This document shows, piece after piece, positions 11,306 to 22,700 of a DNA stretch of 64,000 nucleotides. The notes below the pieces were generated by a model. It saw only the letters and a program-made list of their open reading frames with translations. It searched no databases and was not told where the DNA came from. Each line of letters starts with the position of its first letter. Position 1 is the stretch's first letter. The position numbers were made by a program, and so were the translations under genes. This DNA is from Ecdyonurus torrentis (taxonomy: Eukaryota; Arthropoda; Insecta; Ephemeroptera; Heptageniidae), in contig OX439137.1 in NCBI GenBank assembly GCA_949318235.1, positions 3,868,289-3,932,288 of the forward strand. The letters are read 5' to 3'.

Positions 11306-13562
11306 CCTCTAGCTTTTGTACATTAAATCTGTGGTTTGCAAACTGCTTAAGATGTCCTTTAATTTCAAAAACATTTTGAAAAAAATGCAATTTATTTTTT
11401 TTAGTTATATATTGAACACAATGAACCACTTATAATGAAGGAACTTTTTAAAACAATTAAAAATATTCTTATATAGTTTATTTCTTGTGCAACAATTAAA
11501 TACATTTTATTTCAAGTGATTCATTGTGGAAAAAAATAGGTGTTTAAGATTGTGCATTTTTTTTTATCCATGCTATAATAATAAAGTAAAATGACCCTTG
11601 CCCTTACTGCGTGCTAAAAACCTAAATACAAAAACTTAGCTCATGACCTTTGCAGATGGGACATAGTGTTCTTGTGTCTAAAAAGCAGCAATTCTAAGGT
11701 TTCACATTCTTGCCAAGTATGCATGATGCACGGTATACTTTGTGCTGTAGAATGAAAAGGAAGAGGTGAAAAGCTCCGGATGCCTCTAGAAGCCAGGTGA
11801 AGCCGTCGGCTCTTGTAGGGATCGTACATTGATTTCCAGTCTTCACTTCTCAATATGATTCATGTATTTAATTAACATTTGTAGTTATACATTCTTATGG
11901 TCAGGCTATAACAGTCTTGCACAGCGAGACTTCCTGTACACGAAGGTGGATCATTCGGAATAGTTTGGCAATTTAACATAAGGTCCACTTGTGATGGAAT
12001 GGCTCCTGAACCGTCGTAATCTGTTATATATACATGTGTGTTAAATATAGCACAACATGTATTTTTTAAAGCGGGGAAATCAGCTAGTCTGGGATATATG
12101 ACTAATAAATTGTTTAAGAAAAAAATCTGCAAGTTTGCACAATTATTCATTAAAATAAGGTACGTATCTCCAAAATGTTAAAAGAGGGTAGGAGTCACCG
12201 TGCAAGATTTTTTTTTTTTTTAACTTAAGAGTCCCGTGCACTGCTGTCCCTGCATAGATAGGCAACTTTTCATACTCTCATTTAAATCAATGTAATCGTA
12301 TTTAGTAAATTACACAAACAGCTAGAGAGCTATAAGCTTCATTTTTGGTAACAATAATGCTTGTTAAAATATCTCTGCCTTCAGAAAGGGATTTTTTTAT
12401 TTTCGTTCTAGTTCCAGTTTTATTCAGTTTTTTTCACCTAAAAACTCGCACGAACATTTTGGGAAAAAATCCCATTCTGAAGGCACCCTAAATATTACGA
12501 GCAATCAAAAAATGTATTTTAAGTCTCACTTTAACAAATAATAAGAGCGTAATCTACTAAATACGATTTATTGAAATATAATAAATTTTAAATCGCCGTG
12601 GTAGCATCGGTACCGCAATGCACCTACTGCCCAAGGCTTAAGATTATTTTTGTTGGCAGGAAACGTCTATCTATGTTTCAATCAAAATTACATTTTTCTG
12701 TTTCTTGGAATCAGTATTTTATCATATGCGTATGAACTACGGAATGCTATTTATTATTATTATTTTTAGTTCGTTTTATACAATGTTTGAACGGAATTGA
12801 ACCTATCTGCTCGCTTGCCTATATTATAAAAAATTTGAAAGTTTTATGCAAATAATAATTGATTGGCAAAACGCTTCATTTTTATTTCTTGAATTATAAT
12901 TACAATACAAAGATTGCCTGATTTTAAAATTTAATGCAAATATATTTGCTAGACAGTTTTTTTTTTTTTTTTTTTTCTGCAATAAAATGCCGCTTATAAT
13001 GTAATAGTAAAATAAATGCATCCAAATATTATAAAAAAAAATTTTTTAATCCATTAAATTTATATTGAACTAATTACTAATATTTATTAATTAATTATTT
13101 TATAGTTTCTGAAAACATTATAATATTGCAAATATTTTTAATTACCTTGTAATACAAAAACATGAAATTGCAATATCAGAAAAAGAAAAATGGCAAGAAT
13201 TATAAATTGCATATAAAGCATCATTATCAATTAATCTAATCAGCAAACGTACTAAGTAATATTATATAAAATTCGTGTGTCTATCTATATTTCAATACTG
13301 AAAGCACACTAGCTTACTCCAACTTTATTTTTTCTTACATAAAATATAAAATAGTATGAAACTCACAAATAAATCACTTGATATAAGAAGCGTATTTTCC
13401 AAACTTTGTCAAGAATGTCATACAATACAATACTCCTAGTTATGCCTTTATCGCTTGGAATCTGTTTACTACCTTTGGTCATTTCCTTTAATAACTTCAG
13501 TCACTTGAATCTTTGGTCACGTGATTAAAAACACAATGTTTTCTGTGAGTGCATCGGAATCT
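11306..13562. repeat. Segmental duplication, copy 2
   Basis: Sister of 4475-8395 without the GC-rich inverted pair, the minisatellite or the palindromes. It shows the apparently ancestral, uninverted arrangement at about 11911-12027 and so serves as the empty-site reference for copy 1. Confidence 0.75.
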
Positions 13563-13737
13563 TAAAACCCAGGTTCAGTATAGGCTCATGAAACTCAAAA
13601 CTTATGCTCTTCCTGAATTTTAATATTAATTAGGTACCGGTAACATTTTTCTTTGGTGAAATTCAGGAAAACAAAATATTTCAGTAATTCTTTTAGTTTC
13701 AGGAAAAGCTTAAATTGCTTCATTGCCTCATAAGAAA

Positions 13738-14158
13738 GCATGTTAAGGGGGTAGGTGACCGACTGTTATCTCTCAAACTAGGACGGTTGCGAATAATAAT
13801 AATAACACTAAATAAAGAAGAAATGTTACTTAAAAATTTAGTTATGTCAGATTTGTGAAAACACGATCAAATATTTAAGTTATTACACTTTAAAGATAAC
13901 ATGTAAATGTGGAAATTCAAATTTGAGTGGGAAATTTTAGTCAAATTAGAATTTTTTTACAATTAAAAATATAGGTAATTAAAAAAAATTATGGTATAAA
14001 CAAATAGAAATAGGCCTATATTTTAAATTTACTTGATTTTATTTGAAAATTATAGTGTTTATTCTATTGGAATCAAATATTGAACAAAAAATTATTGTGA
14101 AAAAATAGTTATTCTTTTAGCGATTTCCGGTACAAGTCGGTCCCCCACCGCCTTAAAC
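13738..14158. repeat. Palindromic MITE (GTAGGTGACCGACTG family)
   Basis: Ends TTAAGGGGGTAGGTGACCGA and its approximate complement (near GGTCCCCCACCGCCTTAA), about 420 bp apart. The same terminal motif bounds the elements at about 48305-49021 and 55385-56092 in the duplicated TTF region. No coding potential. Confidence 0.65.
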
Positions 14159-14802
14159 ACAAACAGTAGGTAACACTTAGTTATGCATGGCCTAGCTGGC
14201 AGTTTGCTTAATCAATGCTTTGAAAAGGCACATTCACAAATTAAATATTCCTTTATTTGATGTATACCTACAAGCAGCAAAACAAGTGCTAAATATTGTA
14301 TTATATGGCAACAATTATTTAGCTTTAAATGTTACAACAAAAATAAATATGTGAATGCAACATACATCAATATGAGGAATATAATAAAAGCTAAAATAGC
14401 TAGCTTATGTAATAACAATAATAATACACATTTAAAATTAACAGTTAAATTTATTTTCAATAAATGTAGTTAATCAGATTAAGCTAATTAACATTTTTTT
14501 TAATAACATTAATGCTATTCAATATCCTGAGATCCTTTAATAACACCTGAGACACAATTTAACTTATAAAAATAAAATTGATTCATTGATTTTAGCAGCT
14601 TTAGTAGAGAGTTCAATGAAATTAACTTTTCACCAGGATTAGGATAATAAATCAGCTACTAAAGCTTCTTATAATTTGCTTATATGTAGAATATACATTT
14701 AAATATTAATTGTAATAAAGTTAATATCTTTATGTTAAACCAGAATAACAATAATAGAATTTTTAAAATGCATAAAGCAATTGAGTAAAATCTAAAATCA
14801 CT
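14159..14802. repeat. AT-rich spacer with a decayed palindrome
   Basis: No gene is recognised. About 14585-14685 is a worn copy of the palindrome family seen at 6150-6290 (GTAGAGAGTTCAATGAAATT and a partial complement). Confidence 0.5.
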
Positions 14803-15085
14803 TTTGATTGCAGTTGTATAAATATGTGAAAAAACCATCGCGGTTAATGCTACTAAAACAATAGGATAGAGATAGGACGAGAGAAATTAGAGCACCGTGT
14901 ATTGAGAGTTAATACAGAGCGAAATTCTCTAATTTTGATAGTATAATGGAGTAGGGATTCAAATCAATTCACTAGCATTTTGGCTAGGACGTTTTATATG
15001 AAAAGAAATCAAAAGGATGGGTGATTCTGTGCAAAAGCTAACCAAACATACCAAATATCCTCACGACCCACACCTCTCGCGATCT

Positions 15086-15187
15086 AGCTGGACGCGCGTT
15101 TCGTCCATATCCGTTCCGAATTTTATGCACTAATTGTATAATTAATGCACAAAAAACATCGCGGGTCTCAGGCACTCATCAGCAGCC
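15086..15187 (-). ncRNA. Hammerhead-type ribozyme candidate, copy 1
   Basis: Identical in core to the + strand copy at 16479-16580 and read on the - strand. It has CTGATGA, then a long stem-II region, GAAA, a loop-less ACGC/GCGT stem III, and cleavage after GCGTC. Confidence 0.55.
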
Positions 15188-15855
15188 CACAGCAATACAA
15201 TGTGCTCACCTGTACCAAGCATCACCGCTTGATACGTGTGGTTCACATAGCTCGCTGTGTGATAGTGAGAGAGCGGGGCAAAGTCGCGTGCCGAACGATG
15301 CCCGCCGCGCTCCCCCCTCCGCATTCCCCAATGCGAAGAAGCTAGCGGCTGGCCACCATCCTGCACGTCGTCTCATTTCGTGGTACATACTTGTATGCAA
15401 GGCAGATTTTGCACAGAAAGGGGAGGAAAAAGTAAAAGATGATAGAAATTAGAGATAGAAATATAAAACACAACCAAGTGTTGTATTTAAGGTATGCACT
15501 TACATAGCTCTCGCTTATTGGCATATAACTCGAATAGAATGTGAAAAATATTATTTACAAAGGAAAAAAATCGACATTGCGATAAATATAAATATGTGAA
15601 AAAACCATCGCGGTTAATGCTACTAAAACAATAGGATAGAGATAGGACGAGAGAAATTAGAGCACCGTGTATTGAGAGTTAATACAGAGCGAAATTCTCT
15701 AATTTTGATAGTATAATGGAGTAGGGATTCAAATCAATTCACTAGCATTTTGGCTAGGACGTTTTATATGAAAAGAAATTAAAAGGATGGGTGATTCTGT
15801 GCAAAAGCTAACCAAACATACCAAATATCCTCACGACCCACACCTCTCGCGATCT

Positions 15856-15957
15856 AGCTGGACGCGCGTTTCGTCCATATCCGTTCCGAATTTTATGCAC
15901 TAATTGTATAATTAATGCACAAAAAACATCGCGGGTCTCAGGCACTCATCAGCAGCC
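15856..15957 (-). ncRNA. Hammerhead-type ribozyme candidate, copy 2
   Basis: Same core as copy 1, exactly 770 bp further on. Cleavage at both copies of a - strand transcript would release a 770-nt unit-length RNA. Confidence 0.55.
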
Positions 15958-16478
15958 CACAGCAATACAATGTGCTCACCTGTACCAAGCATCACCGCTT
16001 GATACGTGTGGTTCACATAGCTCGCTGTGTGATAGTGAGAGAGCGGGGCAAAGTCGCGTGCCGAACGATGCCCGCCGCGCTCCCCCCTCCGCATTCCCCA
16101 ATGCGAAGAAGCTAGCGGCTGGCCACCATCCTGCACGTCGTCTCATTTCGTGGTACATACTTGTATGCAAGGCAGATTTTGCACAGAAAGGGGAGGAAAA
16201 AGTAAAAGATGATAGAAATTAGAGATAGAAATATAAAACCAAGTGTTGTATTTATGTTAACTTTATGTTATTTTAGTATGTACCACGAAATGAGACGACG
16301 TGCAGGATGGTGGCCAGCCGCTAGCTTCTTCGCATTGGGGAATGCGGAGGGGGGAGCGCGGCGGGCATCGTTCGGCACGCGACTTTGCCCCGCTCTCTCA
16401 CTATCACACAGCGAGCTATGTGAACCACACGTATCAAGCGGTGATGCTTGGTACAGGTGAGCACATTGTATTGCTGTG

Positions 16479-16580
16479 GGCTGCTGATGAGTGCCTGAGA
16501 CCCGCGATGTTTTTTGTGCATTAATTATACAATTAGTGCATAAAATTCGGAACGGATATGGACGAAACGCGCGTCCAGCT
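16479..16580 (+). ncRNA. Hammerhead-type ribozyme candidate, copy 3 (inverted)
   Basis: In order: GGCTG (stem I, 16479-16483); the conserved CTGATGA (16484-16490) followed by G; an extended imperfect stem II containing an internal hairpin (TGCATTAATT pairing with AATTAGTGCA); GGAC; GAAA (16564-16567); stem III as ACGC/GCGT with no loop; C at the cleavage position 16575; then CAGCT, which pairs with the 5' GGCTG. This is a type-I hammerhead arrangement with a minimal stem III, a form known to act best as a dimer in retrozymes and satellite DNAs. Weak points are the long, partly mismatched stem II and one unpaired G near its base. Confidence 0.58.
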
Positions 16581-16813
16581 AGATCGCGAGAGGTGTGGGT
16601 CGTGAGGATATTTGGTATGTTTGGTTAGCTTTTGCACAGAATCACCCATCCTTTTAATTTCTTTTCATATAAAACGTCCTAGCCAAAATGCTAGTGAATT
16701 GATTTGAATCCCTACTCCATTATACTATCAAAATTAGAGAATTTCGCTCTGTATTAACTCTCAATACACGGTGCTCTAATTTCTCTCGTCCTATCTCTAT
16801 CCTATTGTTTTAG

Positions 16814-17066
16814 TTTGATTGCAGTTGATATTAATAATAATTAAGGTGATCCAAAATGGACATCAAGTCATGGTCAGCAGCTTCAGCATCATGGTCCCAC
16901 ACCAAGTGCAAGAATAGACACCAGTAAGGTAGAATACAGATACATTTTGTACACTTTAACTTCTTGTTGTTGTTGTGTGATGTCAGCAGAGTGTGCACTC
17001 GATGCAGAGCTTGCAGCTGCTCCAAATTCATCACGCTGTCCAGGCTACCAGAACTGCAATCAAAAC
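16814..17066. repeat. Inverted repeat around the last PARP exon
   Basis: The terminal exon is flanked by CTATTGTTTTAGTTTGATTG on the left and the complementary AACTGCAATCAAAACAATAG on the right. The right copy forms the exon's splice acceptor (TTTTGATTGCAG). The left copy overlaps the 14-bp direct repeat of the retrozyme-like cluster. Confidence 0.55.
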
Positions 17067-19674
17067 AATAGTGTCAATATCTGACTGATATACTATCAAA
17101 ACAATAGAATATTCATCAATCAATGAGGAAGACTATACAAAGTTAACCCCTAGGTTTGAATACGTCATTAGAAAGAGAAAAAGAAGTAGATAAACTTAGC
17201 ATATAGGCAATTACCTGCAGAATTGGCGTTTTATTTAATAAAAGAAGAAATAAAAAAAACTTCAATTCCCAACTCTTTGCCGACTGTGACGTCATTTGTT
17301 TACATCCGATTTTTAATTGTCTATTGGATTTCAAACGATCCCATTGTTGAAAGGAGGCTGCTGGCCGTTAAATTTTTTCAATTTGTAGCAGTTGCATGAA
17401 ATCCAGAAGACAATTGACCACTTGCAATGAACGAACTTTTTAAAATAATTTGAATAATTCTTAATGCATTTCTTATATAAAAATCATTTTCACTTACTTG
17501 CTGCAACAATTAAAAACATTTTATTGCAAGTGGTCCATTGAAAATCGGATGTAAACAAATGACGTCACAGTCGGCAAAGGGTTGGGAATTGAAATGTTTT
17601 ATTTCTTCTTTTATTACATAAAACGTCAATTTTCCAGGTAATTGCCTACTACCTTTTCTCTTTCAAATGACGTATTTAAACACAGGGGTTAACTTTGTGT
17701 AGACTTGCTCATTGAGAGAGACACAGACAGACAAAGACATACCAATATGGTGCGAGGTTGGATGTAGGCTTGCCAGTTAAGGCTCTAGCCTGGGCATCCT
17801 TGGTCTGTTTTGCAGTCCCACCTTGAGGTTCATCTATATGCTGGCTACTGGCCAACATCTTTTTCTTGGCAGACCTCAGCTGTCAACAAAACACCAAACA
17901 TAAACAGTGATTAAACTGGACTAAAATAACCCAAAACAATTAATACATCTAAATGACTTGAAAATTTAGTAAAACTAAAGTTTTATAGGCTCAGTAAGCT
18001 ACAGTGAAAATTTCTGTAATAGTAAATACTTCTAACTCAAGTTATATCTGCTTCATTGCCCCATAAGAATGTATGGTTAATACTGTACTGTATTAACGAT
18101 GACAAAATAGTGCCACATACCAGCACTGTACAGAATTGTTCTTTTTGGACGTTGGCATCAACTTCGGGACCACCTGCTTTACTCTTTCTGGAGGTGGAGG
18201 TGGAGGGGGAGGTGGCAGTAGAGCTGACCGAGGTGACAGGAGAGCTGGCTGAGGTGCAGCTCTGTGCAGTCTTTAGCATGTGCTCATTCACCTGCAACAT
18301 TTCATAACGTTACAATCTTATATTGCAGATACCACGATATGACGATACCACAGTCAAGTTCCAGAAATATGCAGAGAAACTTATAAGTAAGTTAAATTAA
18401 CTTGTCAACAAAATTACATATAACTATAGCTAATGTTTGCTAATATAACTTTATACAATTAATATTATTTGATTCTAGCAAAAATTATAGGGTAATAAAA
18501 AAAATAACAATTTTTAAAATTGAAATAATAAATTATTGTTAACAGAATATTATTTAATACTTTGAATGATTGCAAAGCACTGAGGACTCCAGATCTTGCA
18601 GTTTTACTCCAGGTTCTGCTTTGAAACTCAAGCTCTCGAATGGTTGAGATACAACACTTGACCACCTGAAAACAACAAAGTTAAACAACAACAACAACAA
18701 AACTAAGCACGTTCAGATTATAACTGTCTAAGTAAAACACATACTCCATTTCTCTTGTAGAGTAGTGTTAAAAGCTCTCAAAAATAAAATGTTAGTTCTT
18801 TATTTTTGCTATCAGAAACTTTGCCACAGTAATACACGCTATACTCAGTGACGTGCTCAAGTAAATATCATTGATTATGTCATTACAATGATATATATAT
18901 ATATAAATTATATCCTCTATATATTTTTTTTTTAATTTTTTTTTTTTTTTTTTTTTTTTTTACCTCCTTTAATTCTAGATTGACTGTGCTTGGGACCTTC
19001 TGATCAAGTTGTGAGCGTGGGAGCTGCTGACTACCATTCTGCTTGCTTTTGTTTGCATCATCAGTCACCCCAGGCAATACTTTGTACTCCACAAGATACA
19101 TAGGATAGATCTGCAAGCAAAAATCAAATTAAACAGTCAAATCTTATCAATCCAAACATTATGTGAAACTTTAAAAAGTGACATTCTGATTGATGTTAGC
19201 AGCTTCAGTAGCCAGTTCAATGTAATCACTAATCAGCTTGTCTCCAGGATAACATATTGAACTGGCTACTGAAGCTGCTAACTTGTATACAAATCAATAT
19301 TGATTGATGTTAGCAGCTTCAGTAGCCAGTTCAATGTAATCAGCTTGTCACCAGGATTACATTGAATTGGCTACTGTAGCTGCTAACTTGTATATAATTA
19401 AATCAATCTATCAAACTGTTGTGTTTGCTACATGGGTGCTGTTCCCTATAAGCTCTCGTTTTATTTCTCTATATTGAGATCCATAAGGTTTAACAATAAA
19501 TACAGTATCGAGAAGTCAAACGAGAGCCTCCTTATGTGTCTTTACACTTGGAGCTATTTAACGCAGCCAGTGCACAGCCTCAATAGCACTCCCTATGCAT
19601 TCAATGATGGATCTGGGAAACTTATCTCATTAGCCTGATATTCTGCCATCCCCTGAGATATGACCATTGACAAA

Positions 19675-19751
<77 letters not shown>

Positions 19752-22700
19752 TATATATATATTCATATAAATAACCCAACCTCTTCCACCCTGTACCTAT
19801 ATATTTACCTGATTTTCACTAACAACTTTGTAATTTGGATAATACAAATTTAAATCATCCTCTTCTGGTTTCAAGTACGTGTGATCTTCAAGGAGCTCCA
19901 GCTGTCTTTGTTGGAAGCTAATCATATTTACTCCACCCAGGACAACACGGCACAATAGCATGGTGCGAATACATACATGGCAAGACTGATTGGCATGTTC
20001 CTCACATCCATCAGCCTGCTCATCTACAGTGCCACCCCAGCAAGTTTGGTTAGCTTTGCTGAATGTGGCAGCTATACGTACCGCAGCTACAAAAATAAAA
20101 TTATATTAATTACTACCTTTTAGAATTCTACTTTGACACAATTGCACTGAGGTCACAAATATTTAAATGTGGAATACTGGACATACTTTTACATGTTTTA
20201 AGACAGTAAAATGCACTAATTTAACATTGTAGAAGCCTCTTGTTAGTGTGTTTGTGAGAAAATTACTGCACTGAGGTCACAAATATTTAAATGTGGAATA
20301 CTAGACATACTTTTACATGTTTTAAGACAGTAAAATGTACTAATTTAACATTGAAGAAGCCTCTTGCTAGTGTTTTTGTGAGAAAACTACTGCACCGAGG
20401 TTAAAAATAATAAAGATCACTAATATACACATGTCTAATTTATATCCCTTGCAAAGAAATTACTTTTCTGTTGGACTGCATAAAAACCATGCTGTGCAAT
20501 CTTCTCCGAGAAGGGAGAGGCATGGAACCCCATCATGACATCAGGAGTACCTCCTTCATTTTTCACAGTCTCTTCTTTTGCAAGATATTGATTCAGCATT
20601 TTTTTGTTCAGGACCAGGAATACCTAAAACATAACAATAACAAAAATCATCAGAACTATGAATTACACATTCGTTTAGTAATGGTCCACCTCCAGTTGAT
20701 TGCAGCTTCCAATTGCAGCTCACATGTTAATAAAAAATTTAAATAACAAAAAAAAAATCTCCTAAATCAATACAGTTAGACTTGAAAATTGAGAAATTGG
20801 ATTCCCAGTGTATGGGGATGACGTCATATTCAATATGATTGGAGGCCATACTGGAGTAGTGAATAAAACATTGCTCAGCATAGGACAAACTTCATTTAAG
20901 CCAATTTTCTTTGGGAAATCAGTTAATTTTTTTATTGTTATTTTTCTCACATACTTGAGATACTAATTAAACATATTAATGCTGTTCGTAAACCCTGTTC
21001 TCTTGTACCAAACAATGCACATTCCATTTGATTAAGCATCGCTCATGATGATCGTGATTTTAGAAGCAAAGAACAGGGTTTACGAACAGCATTATTTACA
21101 ACATCAATGCTCTCAAAAATATTGCAGTGTTTTTAAACTGGGAAAATTAATTATTTTCATATGCCATGCACCCATGTTATTGAGTTATCCAATATGGCAT
21201 CGACTTTTGAGACAAACTAAAGTTATTTATGTAAGCCCCATCAAGTGTTTTGTGATATAAATGCTTATGTTTTTCTCTGGTTTACTTTATTCTTAAAGAG
21301 AGCAGAGCAAAAAAAAAAAAAATAATAAATAATAATAATAATAAAACTAATTAATATTTTTTTCTTGTTGTTGTTATCTCTTAGAATTTGTTTGTAGACA
21401 TACCTTGTTGATGAGGAAGGAGGTGGACTCCATTTTTTCAAAATCATCTTGGCAAGTTGTGTTGTCCAATTTTTGCTTGACTATACTTTATATTGCGTGG
21501 AATTTTTGTGGACATTAAGCATAATGACGTCCTCCAATGTCATGATCTTCTTCTTTCAGGCTTAGGAAGTAATCCTGTAAATAAAATAAAGATGATTGTA
21601 ATTGAAGCTTCTAAAACATCAATCAATATTGATATTAAAGTCCTTGTCAACTTACTTTTTTTCATTTAGAATATTAGATTGATAATTACCATACCTTATT
21701 ATCCATGAATTAAATAACAACACCTTGATTTTGTGTTTATTTTCCTTTTGACTGTCATATCACGTATCTGACGTCACAATGTACTGCCGCCAATCACAGG
21801 TACCGCTCTGGTCACGTGATAAATTTAAGCCCCTCCCTCTAGTTCTTTACCCCTATCACAGCCCCATTGGTACATTGTGACGTCAGATACGTGATATAAC
21901 AGTCAAAATGAAAATAAACAGAAATAAATACAAACTCAACGTGTAGGTGTTTAATTCATAGATAATACTGTATGGTAATTATCAATCTAGTATTCTAAAT
22001 GATAAAAAAAATGACAAGGGCTTTAATATTGAGTAGCCAGTTCAACATGATCCTGGCGACTAGAGTCCTAGAAGGGGGGAGTATACGCAATCCAGCAGAA
22101 TTTTGTATGACCCCAAATTTCATTGTTGAGGGGTTACGCCGGGATACTCGGGGTTACCTTTTAGCCAATCAGAGCAGTGGGCGGGGCTTAAGGGGTCACA
22201 ATAATGCGTTGCCATGGTAACCAGGAGGTCATTTATTAATTTGAAATTCTAGCATCGACAAAAATAAAAAAATTGAATTAATATTCTTTTGTATTAATTA
22301 TAATATATCTTGAGTTATTATTATTATCTAATTGAATAATTGACGAATTATACAAATTATTGGTGTTATTAAATGTTTTTTTAACTCTTTATTTATAAAT
22401 TTATGCTGAAATTATAATTATAAAAAAGGTAAATAAATAAATAAGTCCAATATTTTCAGTTTTTTCTTACTGCGCTCGTGATCCAAAATTGATATTTATT
22501 ATTTATTTGTAACATAGATCAAAACTTTTTTTTTTTTTACTCTTCATTTATATCGAGGTCAGTTATATCTGATTTTAATTCTTAATTTTACGACCATAAT
22601 TTGGATTATTCCTGTGAAAAATGAGAAAACTCTATCGCTGCGTAACAAATATTATTGCAGGGAGACAATATTTATAGCGCACTATGCATGTAAGTATTGC

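Larger units (their letters stand above)
14803..16827. mobile_element. Retrozyme-like cluster: two direct copies and one inverted copy flanked by a 14-bp direct repeat
   Basis: Two nearly identical copies start at about 14817 and 15587, giving a repeat period of 770 bp. A third copy of about 540 bp (16277-16813) is inverted. The whole block is flanked by the 14-bp direct repeat TTTGATTGCAGTTG (14803-14816 and 16814-16827), as expected for a target-site duplication. Each copy carries a hammerhead-type ribozyme core (separate entries). On the strand bearing the ribozyme, the two direct copies end in TAACCGCGATGGTTTTTTC, which is also the 3' terminus of the Penelope-like element in this window. 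Open frames within the copies lack family resemblance and appear on both strands. Known retrozymes are non-coding, tandem, hammerhead-bearing retroelements; assigning this cluster to that class is inference. Confidence 0.62.

Noticed and set aside
15142..16524. Repeated 60-80 residue ORFs on both strands of the ribozyme cluster
   Set aside because: They exist on both strands at the same place, have no family motifs, and overlap the hammerhead core. Better explained as non-coding RNA repeat sequence.
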